Part shown: piece after piece, positions 8,924 through 17,051 of the stretch
Position numbering within the stretch: the first letter of the stretch is position 1
How the letters are laid out: every line of letters starts with the position of its first letter
Assembly: GCF_000426045.1 (NCBI RefSeq)
Contig: NZ_AUEP01000014.1
Location: 1 to 64,000, forward strand
Direction of reading: 5' to 3'
Length of the DNA stretch: 64,000 nucleotides
Origin: Marmoricola sp. URHB0036
Lineage (GTDB): Bacteria; Actinomycetota; Actinomycetes; Propionibacteriales; Nocardioidaceae
Notes under the pieces: generated by a model
Told to the model about the DNA's origin: nothing
Databases searched by the model: none
What the model saw: the letters and a program-made list of their open reading frames with translations, nothing else
Position numbers and translations under genes: made by a program

Positions 8924-10077
8924 CCTCCGCAACACCCGCCCCACCGCTGCGGCGCCCCCTGCGACTCGGCGACCTCGAGGTCCCGACGCCGGTCGTGCTG
9001 GCCCCGATGGCCGGCATCACCAACGCCGCCTACCGCCGCCTGTGCAGCGAACAGGGGGCGGGTCTCTACGTCTGCGAGATGATCACCAGCCGTGGCCTGG
9101 TCGAGGGGGACGCGACGACCCGTCAGATGCTGGTCTTCGACGAGCAGGAGTCGGTGCGCTCGGTGCAGCTCTACGGCACCGACCCGGCGTACGTCGGCAA
9201 GGCGACCGAGATCCTCTGCGCGGAGTACGGCGTGGCACACGTCGACCTCAACTTCGGTTGCCCGGTCCCGAAGGTGACCCGCAAGGGCGGGGGAGCGGCG
9301 CTGCCGTGGAAGCGCACCCTGCTCGGCGAGATCCTCGAGGCCGCCGTCGCGGCCGGGTCGCGGTACGGCGTACCGGTGACCATGAAGACCCGCAAGGGCA
9401 TCGACGACGACCACCTGACCTACCTCGACGCCGGCCGGATCGCGCAGGAGTCCGGCGTCGCCGCCATTGCCCTGCACGGACGTACGGCGATCCAGGGCTA
9501 CTCCGGAACCGCCGACTGGGACGCCGTCGCCCGCCTGGTCGAGCACGTCGACATCCCGGTGCTCGGCAACGGCGACATCTGGGAGGCGGCCGACGCCCTC
9601 CGGATGGTCGAGCAGACCGGCGCCGACGGGGTGGTGGTCGGCCGTGGCTGCCTCGGTCGCCCGTGGCTGTTCCGGGACCTCGCGGCGGCCTTCGAGGGCA
9701 GCGAGGTCGCGACCCTGCCGCGGCTCGGCGAGGTGGCCGCGATGATGCGTCGGCACGCCGAGCTGCTGACCGTGCACATGGGGGAGGAGCGCGGCTGCAA
9801 GGAGTTCCGCAAGCACGTCTCCTGGTACCTCAAGGGCTTCCCCGCCGGGGGCGACCTGCGACGCGACCTGGCCCTGATCAGCACCCTCGCCGAGCTCGAC
9901 GGCCTCCTCGAGCAGCTCGACCCGGAGGCCGCCTTCCCGGTGGCCGAGCTCGGCACTCCGCGGGGCCGCCAGGGCAGTCCGCGCAAGGGCGTGGCGCTCC
10001 CCGAGGGGTGGCTCGACGACACCGACGGCACCGGCTCCGTCGTACGGGAAGAGGCCTCGGAGACGACCGGCGGCTGA
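8920..10077 (+). CDS. dusB: tRNA-dihydrouridine synthase (DusB family), apparent CTG start
   Basis: 385 aa if it starts at the CTG at 8920. FMN-dependent enzyme reducing uridine in the tRNA D-loop. The barrel begins LGDLEVPTPVVLAPMAGITNAAYRRLC, which is the normal family start. The active-site Cys is in NFGCPVPKVTRKGGG, and the FMN-phosphate site is near IPVLGNGDIW. Between the upstream lipoprotein stop and VVLAPMAG there is no ATG, GTG or TTG in frame. The CTG overlaps the upstream stop as CTGA, just like the ATGA and GTGA junctions elsewhere in the window. An A/G-rich stretch (AAGAAAAAGAG) precedes it as a possible ribosome site. The only alternative start in frame (GTG 8719) would add 67 odd residues. 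Confidence 0.88.
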   Translation: MTSATPAPPLRRPLRLGDLEVPTPVVLAPMAGITNAAYRRLCSEQGAGLYVCEMITSRGLVEGDATTRQMLVFDEQESVRSVQLYGTDPAYVGKATEILCAEYGVAHVDLNFGCPVPKVTRKGGGAALPWKRTLLGEILEAAVAAGSRYGVPVTMKTRKGIDDDHLTYLDAGRIAQESGVAAIALHGRTAIQGYSGTADWDAVARLVEHVDIPVLGNGDIWEAADALRMVEQTGADGVVVGRGCLGRPWLFRDLAAAFEGSEVATLPRLGEVAAMMRRHAELLTVHMGEERGCKEFRKHVSWYLKGFPAGGDLRRDLALISTLAELDGLLEQLDPEAAFPVAELGTPRGRQGSPRKGVALPEGWLDDTDGTGSVVREEASETTGG

Positions 10078-10153
10078 GCTCCGGTTCGTACCGCGGGAGG
10101 TCATCCGTATCGAGCGCTACAGGCACCAGTTCGTATGACGTCCGGGGCGGGTC

Positions 10154-10825
10154 TCAGGAGGCGAGCTGGAACGACTCCCAGGCGTTGGGCTCGGGCCGGT
10201 CGGCGGGGCCGTTCGGGAGCGGGAAGAGGCGCGCGTGCACGCGGCTGGGCAGGGCGATCCGGGTCAGGATCGCGACCGAGCCGGTGATGGCCACAGCGGC
10301 GTACAGCATGTTCGCGTCGATGCCCGCGAGGACGCCGTACACACCTGTCAGCAGTGCCTCGGCGAGCATCATCAGCCACGCCGAGGCAGCGATCGCGGAG
10401 ACATCCGGGCTGCGCCAGGCCGTGACCGCCGCGGGCGTCACCAGCATCGAGATCGAGCAGCCGAGCAGCAGCGTCAGGAGGCCGGTACCGGTCCAGGCCG
10501 ACGCCGTGATGGCGACGAGCAGGGTCACCGCCCAGGCGAACGGCATCCACAGACGCTCGCGCGACCCGCCCCGGAACCAGGCCAACCCGGCCGCGGCAGC
10601 CGTGGCGGGCACCGCGACGATCGCCGTCAGGGCAACCCAGGCGTCGTGCTCCAGCACCCCGAACGCCGTCCACGCCAGCCCGCTGATCGTCGAGTTGGCG
10701 AGTGCGGCGACGCTCACGCCGGTGGCGGCGTGCATCCGCATCAGCTTGGCGGCCTGGGGGAGGGTGCAGGCGAAGGCGAGGAGGGCTCCGGCGAGGCCGA
10801 CGGCGCTCGCGAGGCTGATGTTCAC
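10154..10825 (-). CDS. Two-repeat PQ-loop / SWEET-like membrane protein
   Basis: 223 aa, about seven membrane segments. The first half has the PQ-loop signature FACTLPQAAKLMRMHAATGVS. The second half repeats the layout (CSISMLVTPAAVTAWRSPDVSAIAASAW), with PQ changed to TP. Two triple-helix units joined by a linker helix is the plan of full-length SWEET sugar carriers, whereas most bacterial members (SemiSWEETs) have one unit and about 100 residues. A sugar or amino-acid carrier role is inferred only. Start: GTG 10825 with GGAAAGAG about seven bases upstream. The C-terminal 30 residues are hydrophilic. Confidence 0.65.
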   Translation of the reverse strand: MNISLASAVGLAGALLAFACTLPQAAKLMRMHAATGVSVAALANSTISGLAWTAFGVLEHDAWVALTAIVAVPATAAAAGLAWFRGGSRERLWMPFAWAVTLLVAITASAWTGTGLLTLLLGCSISMLVTPAAVTAWRSPDVSAIAASAWLMMLAEALLTGVYGVLAGIDANMLYAAVAITGSVAILTRIALPSRVHARLFPLPNGPADRPEPNAWESFQLAS

Positions 10826-10862
10826 GGTCTGGCTCTTTCCGTGCGCGGGCGCACGCGTAGTC

Positions 10863-10902
10863 GACGCAGTCGACTGTGCGCGGAGGCGCACAGGACTGCG
10901 TC
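10863..10902 (-). promoter_or_regulatory. Two-tier hairpin in the leader of the SWEET-like gene
   Basis: Outer arms GACGCAGT (10863-10870) and ACTGCGTC (10895-10902) and inner arms TGTGCGC (10875-10881) and GCGCACA (10886-10892) close on a GGAG loop. It lies 38 bases upstream of the GTG start on the minus strand. It could be an operator palindrome, an mRNA leader structure or an attenuator. No known riboswitch was recognised. Confidence 0.4.
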
Positions 10903-11116
10903 GTGGTGGTGAGGAAGGTCGGGCCTGGCCCGAGGCGTGCGGCGAAGTCGGCCGAACGCACCAGTAACTTTATCGTTCAACCATCGTGTTTCCCGAACAG
11001 ATTCGGGCCCCGAGCACGGTGATCTCGGGCACACGGGAGCCGGTCGGCGTGGGCAGCGTCACGCCGCTGACCTGGGGGGCTGGGTTGGATCTGGCCGTCG
11101 AGACATGGTTGGGTCG

Positions 11117-11144
11117 TTGGGTTCCACGCCCGCAACGTTAGGAA
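11117..11144 (+). promoter_or_regulatory. Probable promoter of a leaderless gene (11152)
   Basis: TTGGGT (11117-11122), 16 bases, TAGGAA (11139-11144), then seven bases to the GTG. The -10 ends in A rather than T, so the match is moderate. Confidence 0.4.
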
Positions 11145-11151
11145 TCCCCCC

Positions 11152-12012
11152 GTGCCCCGAGGACATTCCCGAGGCAAGCACACCCTGGCGCCCACCAGGT
11201 CCGCGTCGTTCCACACCGTGTTCCGGCGCCGTCGTCTGGCCCTCGTGGCCGCACCGCTTGTCACCGCCCTGGCCATCGGCACCGGAGTCGCCACCAGCGG
11301 CTTCGCCCGCCCCGACGCGCCCAGCCGCGCCGCCAGCTCGATCGGCGCCGCTGCCGCCACCGACACCCACGAGCGCGTCCTGGGCACCACCCGCTCCCAG
11401 GACCGGGTCGCCCTGATCAACAACCGCGTGCCCAAGGCCACCGGCAAGCTCTGGACCACGGCCCCCCTCGACCTGCGCACCGAGCCCCGTGAGAAGGCCC
11501 GGACCGCCGGCCTGCTGGAAACGGGCAAGCACGTGCCGGTCACCGGCAAGCGCCAGAACGGGTACGCCGAGGTCATCGTGGGTCGCCTGACCCGCTGGGT
11601 GACCGACGACTACCTGAGCAAGAGCAAGGAGCGCCCGCCCGGCTCGCTCGGCCTGGTGGACCGGCCCTGCCCCGGCACGTCCGGCGTGGAGAGCGGCCTG
11701 ACCAGTGGCGCCGTCCGTGTCTACCGGGCGGTGTGCAACAACTTCCCGCAGATCACGCAGTACGGCGGGTACGACGCTCACGGCGAGCACTCGAGTGGCA
11801 GGGCGATCGACATCATGACCTCCGACTCGAGCACCGGCGACCAGATCGCGGCCTTCCTGCAGGCCCACGCCTCGGAGCTGAACCTCTACGACATCATCTG
11901 GCAGCAGCACATCTGGACCCCCGTGCGGTCCAGCGAGGGCTGGCGCTCGATGTCCGACCGCGGCTCGGAGACGGCCAACCACTTCGACCACGTGCACGTG
12001 TCGGTGAACTGA
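11152..12012 (+). CDS. Secreted protein with SH3-like domain and peptidase-like C-terminal domain
   Basis: 286 aa. A basic N-terminus (MPRGHSRGKHT) precedes a hydrophobic export segment (about residues 25-50). A bacterial SH3-like domain (about 95-165) reads KLWTTAPLDLRTEPREKARTAG, then WVTDDYLSK. The C-terminal domain (about 170-286) has the pattern of M15-like/extensin-like peptidases: SSGRAIDIMTSD (possible zinc-ligand region) and ANHFDHVHVSVN (His-x-His). Such proteins bind and may cut peptidoglycan. Neighbours on both sides point away from or toward it and do not share its operon. Catalytic activity is inferred from the His/Asp motifs only. Confidence 0.75.
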   Translation: MPRGHSRGKHTLAPTRSASFHTVFRRRRLALVAAPLVTALAIGTGVATSGFARPDAPSRAASSIGAAAATDTHERVLGTTRSQDRVALINNRVPKATGKLWTTAPLDLRTEPREKARTAGLLETGKHVPVTGKRQNGYAEVIVGRLTRWVTDDYLSKSKERPPGSLGLVDRPCPGTSGVESGLTSGAVRVYRAVCNNFPQITQYGGYDAHGEHSSGRAIDIMTSDSSTGDQIAAFLQAHASELNLYDIIWQQHIWTPVRSSEGWRSMSDRGSETANHFDHVHVSVN

Positions 12013-12033
12013 CCCGTCGCGGGTCGACTCCGG

Positions 12034-12675
12034 TCAGAGCCCGAGGTCGCCGGCCTGGAGCGCCTCGACGCGGTCCTGGGGGCCCTCGAACTTCAGGCCG
12101 GTGTGCTGGTGGCGGCCGAACAGGAACATGGTCAGCTCGGCGGGCTCGCCCGTGACCACGACGGGGTCGTCGCCCGCGGAGAGCACCGCGTCGCGCTCGC
12201 GCTCGCCGTCGGTCCAGCGGATCTGGACGGGTACGCCGACCGGCTTGACGAACCGCTTGCCCGCCACGGCCGCGCCCTTGAACAGGATCCGCCGCTCCCG
12301 GTCGGTCAGCTCCCGCGGCTCCCAGCCGGGGGAGGCGCGGCGGATGTCCTCGTGGTGCACGAAGTACTCCAGGGAGTTGAGCAGCTGGTCGACCTTCGGG
12401 ATGGCCATCGGCGACCACAGCGGCGGCCCGTTGCGGACCCGTTCGACCAGCGTCGCGAAGTCCTGCTCGCCCAGTCGCCGCTCCGAGCGGCTCGCCAGCT
12501 TCTCCAGCTGCGGGACGACGATGGCCGTGGCGCCGATCGGGTCGCGCTCGCGGATGAGCAGGTGGATGACGAGGTCCTTGACCGTCCAACCGGTACACAG
12601 AGTCGGCGCGTCCTGACCGGCCTCGAGGGCTGAGTTGCACAGCGCTGCGCGCTCGGTGCGCGACATCTGCTCCAT
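12034..12675 (-). CDS. TIGR03085 family protein (DinB/maleylpyruvate-isomerase-like fold)
   Basis: 213 aa. Begins MEQMSRTERAALCNSALEAGQDAPTLCTGWTVKDLVIHL, the four-helix mycothiol-dependent maleylpyruvate isomerase/DinB-type N-terminus. The metal ligands would be His in the DLVIHL segment and EYFVHHEDIRRA (about residue 110). A C-terminal SCP2-like region (VVVTGEPAELTMFLFGRHQH) follows. The actinobacterial TIGR03085 family has this length and plan; its substrate is unknown. The ATG at 12675 lies six bases after a TAGGAT -10 box, so it is probably leaderless. Confidence 0.75.
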   Translation of the reverse strand: MEQMSRTERAALCNSALEAGQDAPTLCTGWTVKDLVIHLLIRERDPIGATAIVVPQLEKLASRSERRLGEQDFATLVERVRNGPPLWSPMAIPKVDQLLNSLEYFVHHEDIRRASPGWEPRELTDRERRILFKGAAVAGKRFVKPVGVPVQIRWTDGERERDAVLSAGDDPVVVTGEPAELTMFLFGRHQHTGLKFEGPQDRVEALQAGDLGL

Positions 12676-12681
12676 GGAGCG

Positions 12682-12687
12682 ATCCTA
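12682..12687 (-). promoter_or_regulatory. -10 box of a leaderless promoter (TIGR03085 gene)
   Basis: TAGGAT on the minus strand, six bases before the ATG at 12675. Confidence 0.55.
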
Positions 12688-12745
12688 GGGCGGCGTCCTG
12701 CGGGGTGGCCTCGATATCGACGTGCGGAATGTCGGCACCCCCACC

Positions 12746-12751
12746 TAGGGT
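12746..12751 (+). promoter_or_regulatory. -10 box upstream of the ABC exporter pair
   Basis: TAGGGT, nine bases before the GTG at 12761. The predicted start lies one to three bases before the GTG, with no room for a ribosome site. It is back to back with the TIGR03085 promoter, 58 bases away. Confidence 0.45.
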
Positions 12752-12760
12752 TGCACCGTT

Positions 12761-14536
12761 GTGACGCAGACCTCGACCGACTCCACCCTGACGGCGGGGT
12801 TTCGCGTACTCGGGGTCGCCATCCGCCGCGAGCCCTGGGTCTTCACCCTCTCCACGCTCGGCAGCGTCGTCTTCGGTGCCCTGACGGTGGCCGACGCCTG
12901 GGTGCTCGGCTGGGCCACCGACCACGTCGTGCTGCCCGCCTTCGAGACCGGGGCGACGACCACCGGTGGTCTGGTCGCGATCCTGGCCCTGTTCCTGGGT
13001 GTCGCCCTGCTGCGGGCCGTGGGCATCGTGGCGCGGCGACTCGGGGCCGGGGTGATGCAGTACCGCATGCAGGCCGCCTACCGCCGCGAGGTCACCCGCC
13101 AGTACCTCACCCTCCCCATGGCCTGGCACCAGAAGCACCCGACCGGCGAGCTGCTGTCCAACGCCAACGCTGACGTCGAGGCCGCCTGGGCGCCAATCGC
13201 GCCGCTGCCGATGGCCGTCGGCACCCTCGCGATGATGGTGATCGCGATCGCGCAGATGCTGTTCACCGACATCACGATGGCCCTCGTGGGGCTGCTGGTC
13301 TTTCCGCTGGTGATGGTCGTCAACGTCGTCTTCCAGCGCCTCTCCTCACCGATCTTCACCCGCATCCAGGCGTTGCGCGCCGAGCTGAGCGAGATCGCCC
13401 ACGAGTCGTTCGACGGCGCCATGGTGGTCAAGACCCTCGGGCGCGAGAGCGAGGAGACCGACCGGTTTGCCGCCAAGGCGCGCGACCTGCGCGACGAGGG
13501 CATCCGGGCGGGGCGCATCCGGGCCGCTTTCGACCCGCTGCTCGAGAGCCTGCCCAACCTCGGCGTGCTGGCGGTCCTCGGCGTCGGGGTACTCCGGGTG
13601 AGGTCAGGCGGCGCCGACCCCGGTGACGTGGTGACGGTCGCCTACCTGCTGACCATCGTGGCCTTCCCGATCCGGTCGATCGGCTGGATGCTGGGTGAGT
13701 TCCCCCGCTCGGTGGTCGGCTACACCCGCGTGCACCGCGTCCTCGACACGGTCAGCGACACGACGTACGGCGAGACCCGGCTGGCTCCCTCGACCCGTGG
13801 CGCCGCGCTGGAGGTCGACGACCTGACCTACACCTACGAGGAGGGGCAGGTGCTCCTCGAGGGCCTCGACTTCTCCGTCGCGCCGGGCCGCACGGTCGCC
13901 GTCGTGGGCGCGACCGCCTCGGGCAAGAGCACGCTCACCTCGTTGGTCACGCGGCTGGTCGACCCGCTGGCCGGCGCGGTCCTGATCGACGGCCACGACC
14001 TGCGCGACCTGCCACGAGGCGAGCTCGCCGAGCACGTCGCGCTGGTCCCGCAGAGCGCGTTCCTCTTCGACGACACCGTGCGCGGCAACGTGACCCTGGG
14101 TGCGGAGATCCCTGACGACGAGGTGTGGTCGGCCCTCCGGACGGCCCAGGCCGACGGCTTCGTGGCCGCCCTGCCGCGCGGCCTCGACAGCCGGCTCGGG
14201 GAACGCGGCACCACCCTGTCCGGCGGCCAGCGCCAACGTCTGTCGCTGGCCCGGGCCATCGTCCGCCGACCGCGCCTGCTCGTGCTCGACGACGCCACCT
14301 CGGCCGTCGACCCCGAGGTGGAGGCGCGGATCCTGGCGGCGATGCGCGAGCGGGGCAGTGACTCCACCATGCTGCTGATCGCCTACCGCAAGGCGACGAT
14401 CTCGCTGGCCGACGAGGTGCTCTTCCTCGACCAGGGCCGCATCGTCGACCGGGGCACCCACCAGGAGCTCCTCCAGCGCAATCCCGCCTACGCCACGCTG
14501 GTCAACGCCTACGAGTCCGAGGGGGTGGCTCCGTGA
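12761..14536 (+). CDS. ABC exporter half-transporter with degenerate catalytic residues
   Basis: 591 aa: a six-helix membrane domain (about 1-330) and an ATPase domain (about 345-585). Walker A is GATASGKST and the signature is the canonical LSGGQRQR. Walker B reads LLVLDDATSAVD with Asp in place of the catalytic Glu, and the switch loop reads LLIAYRKA with Tyr in place of His. These changes mark the non-catalytic member of a heterodimeric exporter. The partner gene, 52 bases downstream, has the reverse pattern. The substrate (drug, lipid or peptide) cannot be told from sequence. Transcript probably leaderless from GTG 12761. Confidence 0.88.
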   Translation: MTQTSTDSTLTAGFRVLGVAIRREPWVFTLSTLGSVVFGALTVADAWVLGWATDHVVLPAFETGATTTGGLVAILALFLGVALLRAVGIVARRLGAGVMQYRMQAAYRREVTRQYLTLPMAWHQKHPTGELLSNANADVEAAWAPIAPLPMAVGTLAMMVIAIAQMLFTDITMALVGLLVFPLVMVVNVVFQRLSSPIFTRIQALRAELSEIAHESFDGAMVVKTLGRESEETDRFAAKARDLRDEGIRAGRIRAAFDPLLESLPNLGVLAVLGVGVLRVRSGGADPGDVVTVAYLLTIVAFPIRSIGWMLGEFPRSVVGYTRVHRVLDTVSDTTYGETRLAPSTRGAALEVDDLTYTYEEGQVLLEGLDFSVAPGRTVAVVGATASGKSTLTSLVTRLVDPLAGAVLIDGHDLRDLPRGELAEHVALVPQSAFLFDDTVRGNVTLGAEIPDDEVWSALRTAQADGFVAALPRGLDSRLGERGTTLSGGQRQRLSLARAIVRRPRLLVLDDATSAVDPEVEARILAAMRERGSDSTMLLIAYRKATISLADEVLFLDQGRIVDRGTHQELLQRNPAYATLVNAYESEGVAP

Positions 14537-14588
14537 CAACCACCCCACGACGCTGCTCGCTGCGCTCGCATCGCCGCGGGGGCTCCGA

Positions 14589-16424
14589 ATGAGCATCGAC
14601 CTCGAACCCGAGGAGCTGCAGGACCTCGGCACCAGCGTCGCCAGTGGCGACGAGATCTCGGCCATGGACACGATCCGCAGTGGCCTGCGCTTCTCGCCCG
14701 AGCTCGGTGTCGGCTTCGGCTGGACGATGGTGCTGGCCCTGATCGGGACCGCCGGCCGGGTCGTCGTACCCATCTCGGTGCAGCAGACCCTCGACAAGGG
14801 CATCAACGGACCCCACGGCGTCGACGTCTCCTTCGTGGCCCAGATGGCGGTGCTGGCGGCGCTGGCCATCGTGGCGACCGGGGTGTCGTCGTACTTGATG
14901 ACCGCACGCCTGTTCACCGCCTCCGAGCGCGGACTGGCCACGCTGCGGACCAAGGCCTTCCGCCACGTGCACGACCTGCCCCTGCTCACCCAGAACACCG
15001 AGCACCGCGGGGCCCTGGTCTCGCGCGTGACCAGCGACGTCGACCAGGTCTCGCAGTTCCTCGTCTTCGGTGGCGTCTTCGGCATCATCAGCGTCGGCCA
15101 GGTGCTCCTGGCGACCGTGGTGATGCTCTTCTACTCCTGGCAGCTGACGATCCTGGTGTGGGTCTGCTTCCTGCCCCTGTTCCTGTCCCTGCGCTACTTC
15201 CAGCGGCGGCTGTCGGCGGCCTACGGCCTGGTCCGCCGTTCGGTGGGCGCGATGCTGTCGGCCATCTCCGAGCCCGTCGTGGGCGCGGTGACCGTGCGCA
15301 CCTACGCCATCGAGAAGCGCACCCAGGACCGCATCGACGAGGCCATCTCGACCAACCAGGTGGCCGCCACCCGGGCGCAGGGGCTGACGGCCTTCTCGTT
15401 CAGCCTCGGCGGGGTCTCGGCCGGACTGGCCAACGCCGGCGTGCTGATCCTCGGCATCTGGCTCGGACTGGCCGGTGAGATCACTTCCGGCAAGGTGATC
15501 GGGTTCGCGTTCCTGGTCACCCTGTTCGTCGGTCCCGTGCAGATGGGCACCCAGGTGCTGACCGACGCCCAGAACGCCATTGCGGGCTGGCGCCGGGTGA
15601 TCGGCATCCTCGAGACGCCGGCCGACCTCGACGACCCCGGCCCGTCCGGCAAGTCGCTGCCCCGCGGCGCGATGGATGTCGCCTTCCAGGACGTGTCCTT
15701 CGGCTACCCGGGAGGACCCCTGGTGCTGCGAGACGTCACCGAGCACATCGAGTCCGGCAGCCGGATCGCCGTGGTGGGGGAGACCGGCTCGGGCAAGACG
15801 ACCTTCGCCAAGCTGCTCACCCGGCTGATGGATCCCACGACCGGCACCGTGCTGCTCGACGGCGTCGACATCCGCTCGGTCGAGTTCGCCTCGCTGCGCC
15901 GGCGGGTGGTGCTGGTGCCGCAGGAGGGCTTCCTCTTCGACTCCACGCTGCTCGCCAACACGCGCTACGGCGACCTCGACGCCACCCCAGACGACGTACG
16001 CGCCGCCGCCGCCGAGCTCGGCCTCGGCGACTGGCTCGATGGGCTGCCCCACGGCTTGGAGACGCGGGTCGGGCAGCGCGGCGAGTCGCTCTCGGCCGGC
16101 GAGCGCCAGCTGGTCGCCCTGCTGCGAGCGCATCTGGCCGACCCTGACCTGCTCGTCCTCGACGAGGCGACCAGCGCGGTCGACCCGGCCCTGGAGATGC
16201 GCATCGGTCGCGCCCTCGAGCGGCTGATGGCCGGTCGCACCAGCGTCACCATCGCGCACCGGCTCTCGACCGCCGAGAACGCCGACGAGGTGATCGTCTT
16301 CGACCGCGGGCGCGTCGTCCAGCGGGGGCCGCACGTCGAGCTCGTCGGCCGTCGTACCCCCGAGGGCGAGCCCGACGTCTACGCCCGCCTGCACTCCTCG
16401 TGGGTGGCCCAGCAGAGCCTCTAG
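14589..16424 (+). CDS. ABC exporter half-transporter, catalytic partner
   Basis: 611 aa. An N-terminal extension of about 40 residues, six membrane segments, then the ATPase domain. Walker A is GETGSGKTT, Walker B is LLVLDEATSAVD with the catalytic Glu intact, and the switch His is present (VTIAHRLST). The signature is altered to LSAGERQL. Combined with the upstream protein this gives one good site (this Walker set with the partner's LSGGQ) and one degenerate site, as in TM287/288-type exporters. ATG at 14589. The 52-base gap before it contains a fragment resembling the 600-639 repeat. Confidence 0.88.
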   Translation: MSIDLEPEELQDLGTSVASGDEISAMDTIRSGLRFSPELGVGFGWTMVLALIGTAGRVVVPISVQQTLDKGINGPHGVDVSFVAQMAVLAALAIVATGVSSYLMTARLFTASERGLATLRTKAFRHVHDLPLLTQNTEHRGALVSRVTSDVDQVSQFLVFGGVFGIISVGQVLLATVVMLFYSWQLTILVWVCFLPLFLSLRYFQRRLSAAYGLVRRSVGAMLSAISEPVVGAVTVRTYAIEKRTQDRIDEAISTNQVAATRAQGLTAFSFSLGGVSAGLANAGVLILGIWLGLAGEITSGKVIGFAFLVTLFVGPVQMGTQVLTDAQNAIAGWRRVIGILETPADLDDPGPSGKSLPRGAMDVAFQDVSFGYPGGPLVLRDVTEHIESGSRIAVVGETGSGKTTFAKLLTRLMDPTTGTVLLDGVDIRSVEFASLRRRVVLVPQEGFLFDSTLLANTRYGDLDATPDDVRAAAAELGLGDWLDGLPHGLETRVGQRGESLSAGERQLVALLRAHLADPDLLVLDEATSAVDPALEMRIGRALERLMAGRTSVTIAHRLSTAENADEVIVFDRGRVVQRGPHVELVGRRTPEGEPDVYARLHSSWVAQQSL

Positions 16425-16499
16425 CCCTCACCCGGCGACCTACCCGAAGTATGTGGGTGAAACGGCAACCGTTCGTGGTGCCGGGCACGAAACACCGCC

Positions 16500-17051
16500 A
16501 TGGAACCCGGCGAGGCCATCGGCCTGCGGCTCTCCCGCCTGGAGGCGGGCGCGCTGGAGGAGGCGTACGCCGCGTACGGCGCGGCCGTCCGGGCCTACGT
16601 GACCCGGTTCGTCGGGCCCAGCGAGGCCGACGACGTCGTGCAGCGCACCTTCCTCGACGTGTGGCGCTACGCCTCGCGCTACGACCCGGAACAGCGCTTC
16701 ACCGGCTGGCTGTTCACCATCGCGCGGCGCCGGGCCATCGACAGCCTGCGCAGCCGCCGCCACGACGTGGTCGACGTCGACCAGGCCCGCCAGCTGGTGG
16801 GGGAGGACGGCCGGGAGACCGCTGAGCGGTACGCCGACGCGGCCGACGTGCGCGCGGCCGTGGCTCGCCTTCCCGAGCACGAGCGGCGGGTCATCGAGCT
16901 CACCTACTTCGCCGACCTGGCCCAGGCCGAGGTCGCCGCCGTCCTCGGGGCACCCCTGGGGACCGTCAAGGCGCGGGCCTCCCGCGGCACCCGCCGGCTG
17001 GCCGGGCTGATGAGCGCCACCCGCCCCGAGACCTCGAGGAGCCGACGATGA
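16500..17051 (+). CDS. ECF RNA polymerase sigma factor
   Basis: 183 aa. Region 2 (about 20-85) has EADDVVQRTFLDVWRYASRYDPEQRFTGWLFTIARRRAIDSLR. Region 4 (about 115-165) has LPEHERRVIELTYFADLAQAEVAAVLGAPLGTVKARASRGTRRL with a clear helix-turn-helix. Its stop overlaps the anti-sigma start (ATGA), so the two are translationally coupled. The fasciclin gene that follows is the likely regulated product, as in SigK systems. Upstream, GGCAACC at 16461 could be part of an ECF-type -35 for autoregulation, but the -10 partner is unclear. Confidence 0.92.
   Translation: MEPGEAIGLRLSRLEAGALEEAYAAYGAAVRAYVTRFVGPSEADDVVQRTFLDVWRYASRYDPEQRFTGWLFTIARRRAIDSLRSRRHDVVDVDQARQLVGEDGRETAERYADAADVRAAVARLPEHERRVIELTYFADLAQAEVAAVLGAPLGTVKARASRGTRRLAGLMSATRPETSRSRR

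Larger units (their letters stand above)
10826..11151. other. Intergenic region with hairpins between two divergent genes
   Basis: 326 bases. It contains a large hairpin (10863-10902) in the leader of the SWEET-like gene, a relatively AT-rich patch near 10970-10990, and smaller inverted repeats CCCGAA/TTCGGG (10993-11008 area) and GGCGTG/CACGCC (11046-11064 area). The right end carries the promoter of the 11152 gene. I see no gene in it. Confidence 0.5.

Noticed and set aside
10990-11150. A c-di-AMP (ydaO-type) riboswitch upstream of the wall-hydrolase-like gene
   Set aside because: Such riboswitches often precede actinobacterial wall hydrolases, but I could not match the conserved core, and a -10 box seven bases before the GTG suggests no leader at all.
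14502-16394. A 630-codon minus-strand frame opposite the second ABC exporter
   Set aside because: Antisense shadow; repetitive Gly/Arg/His composition and no motif.
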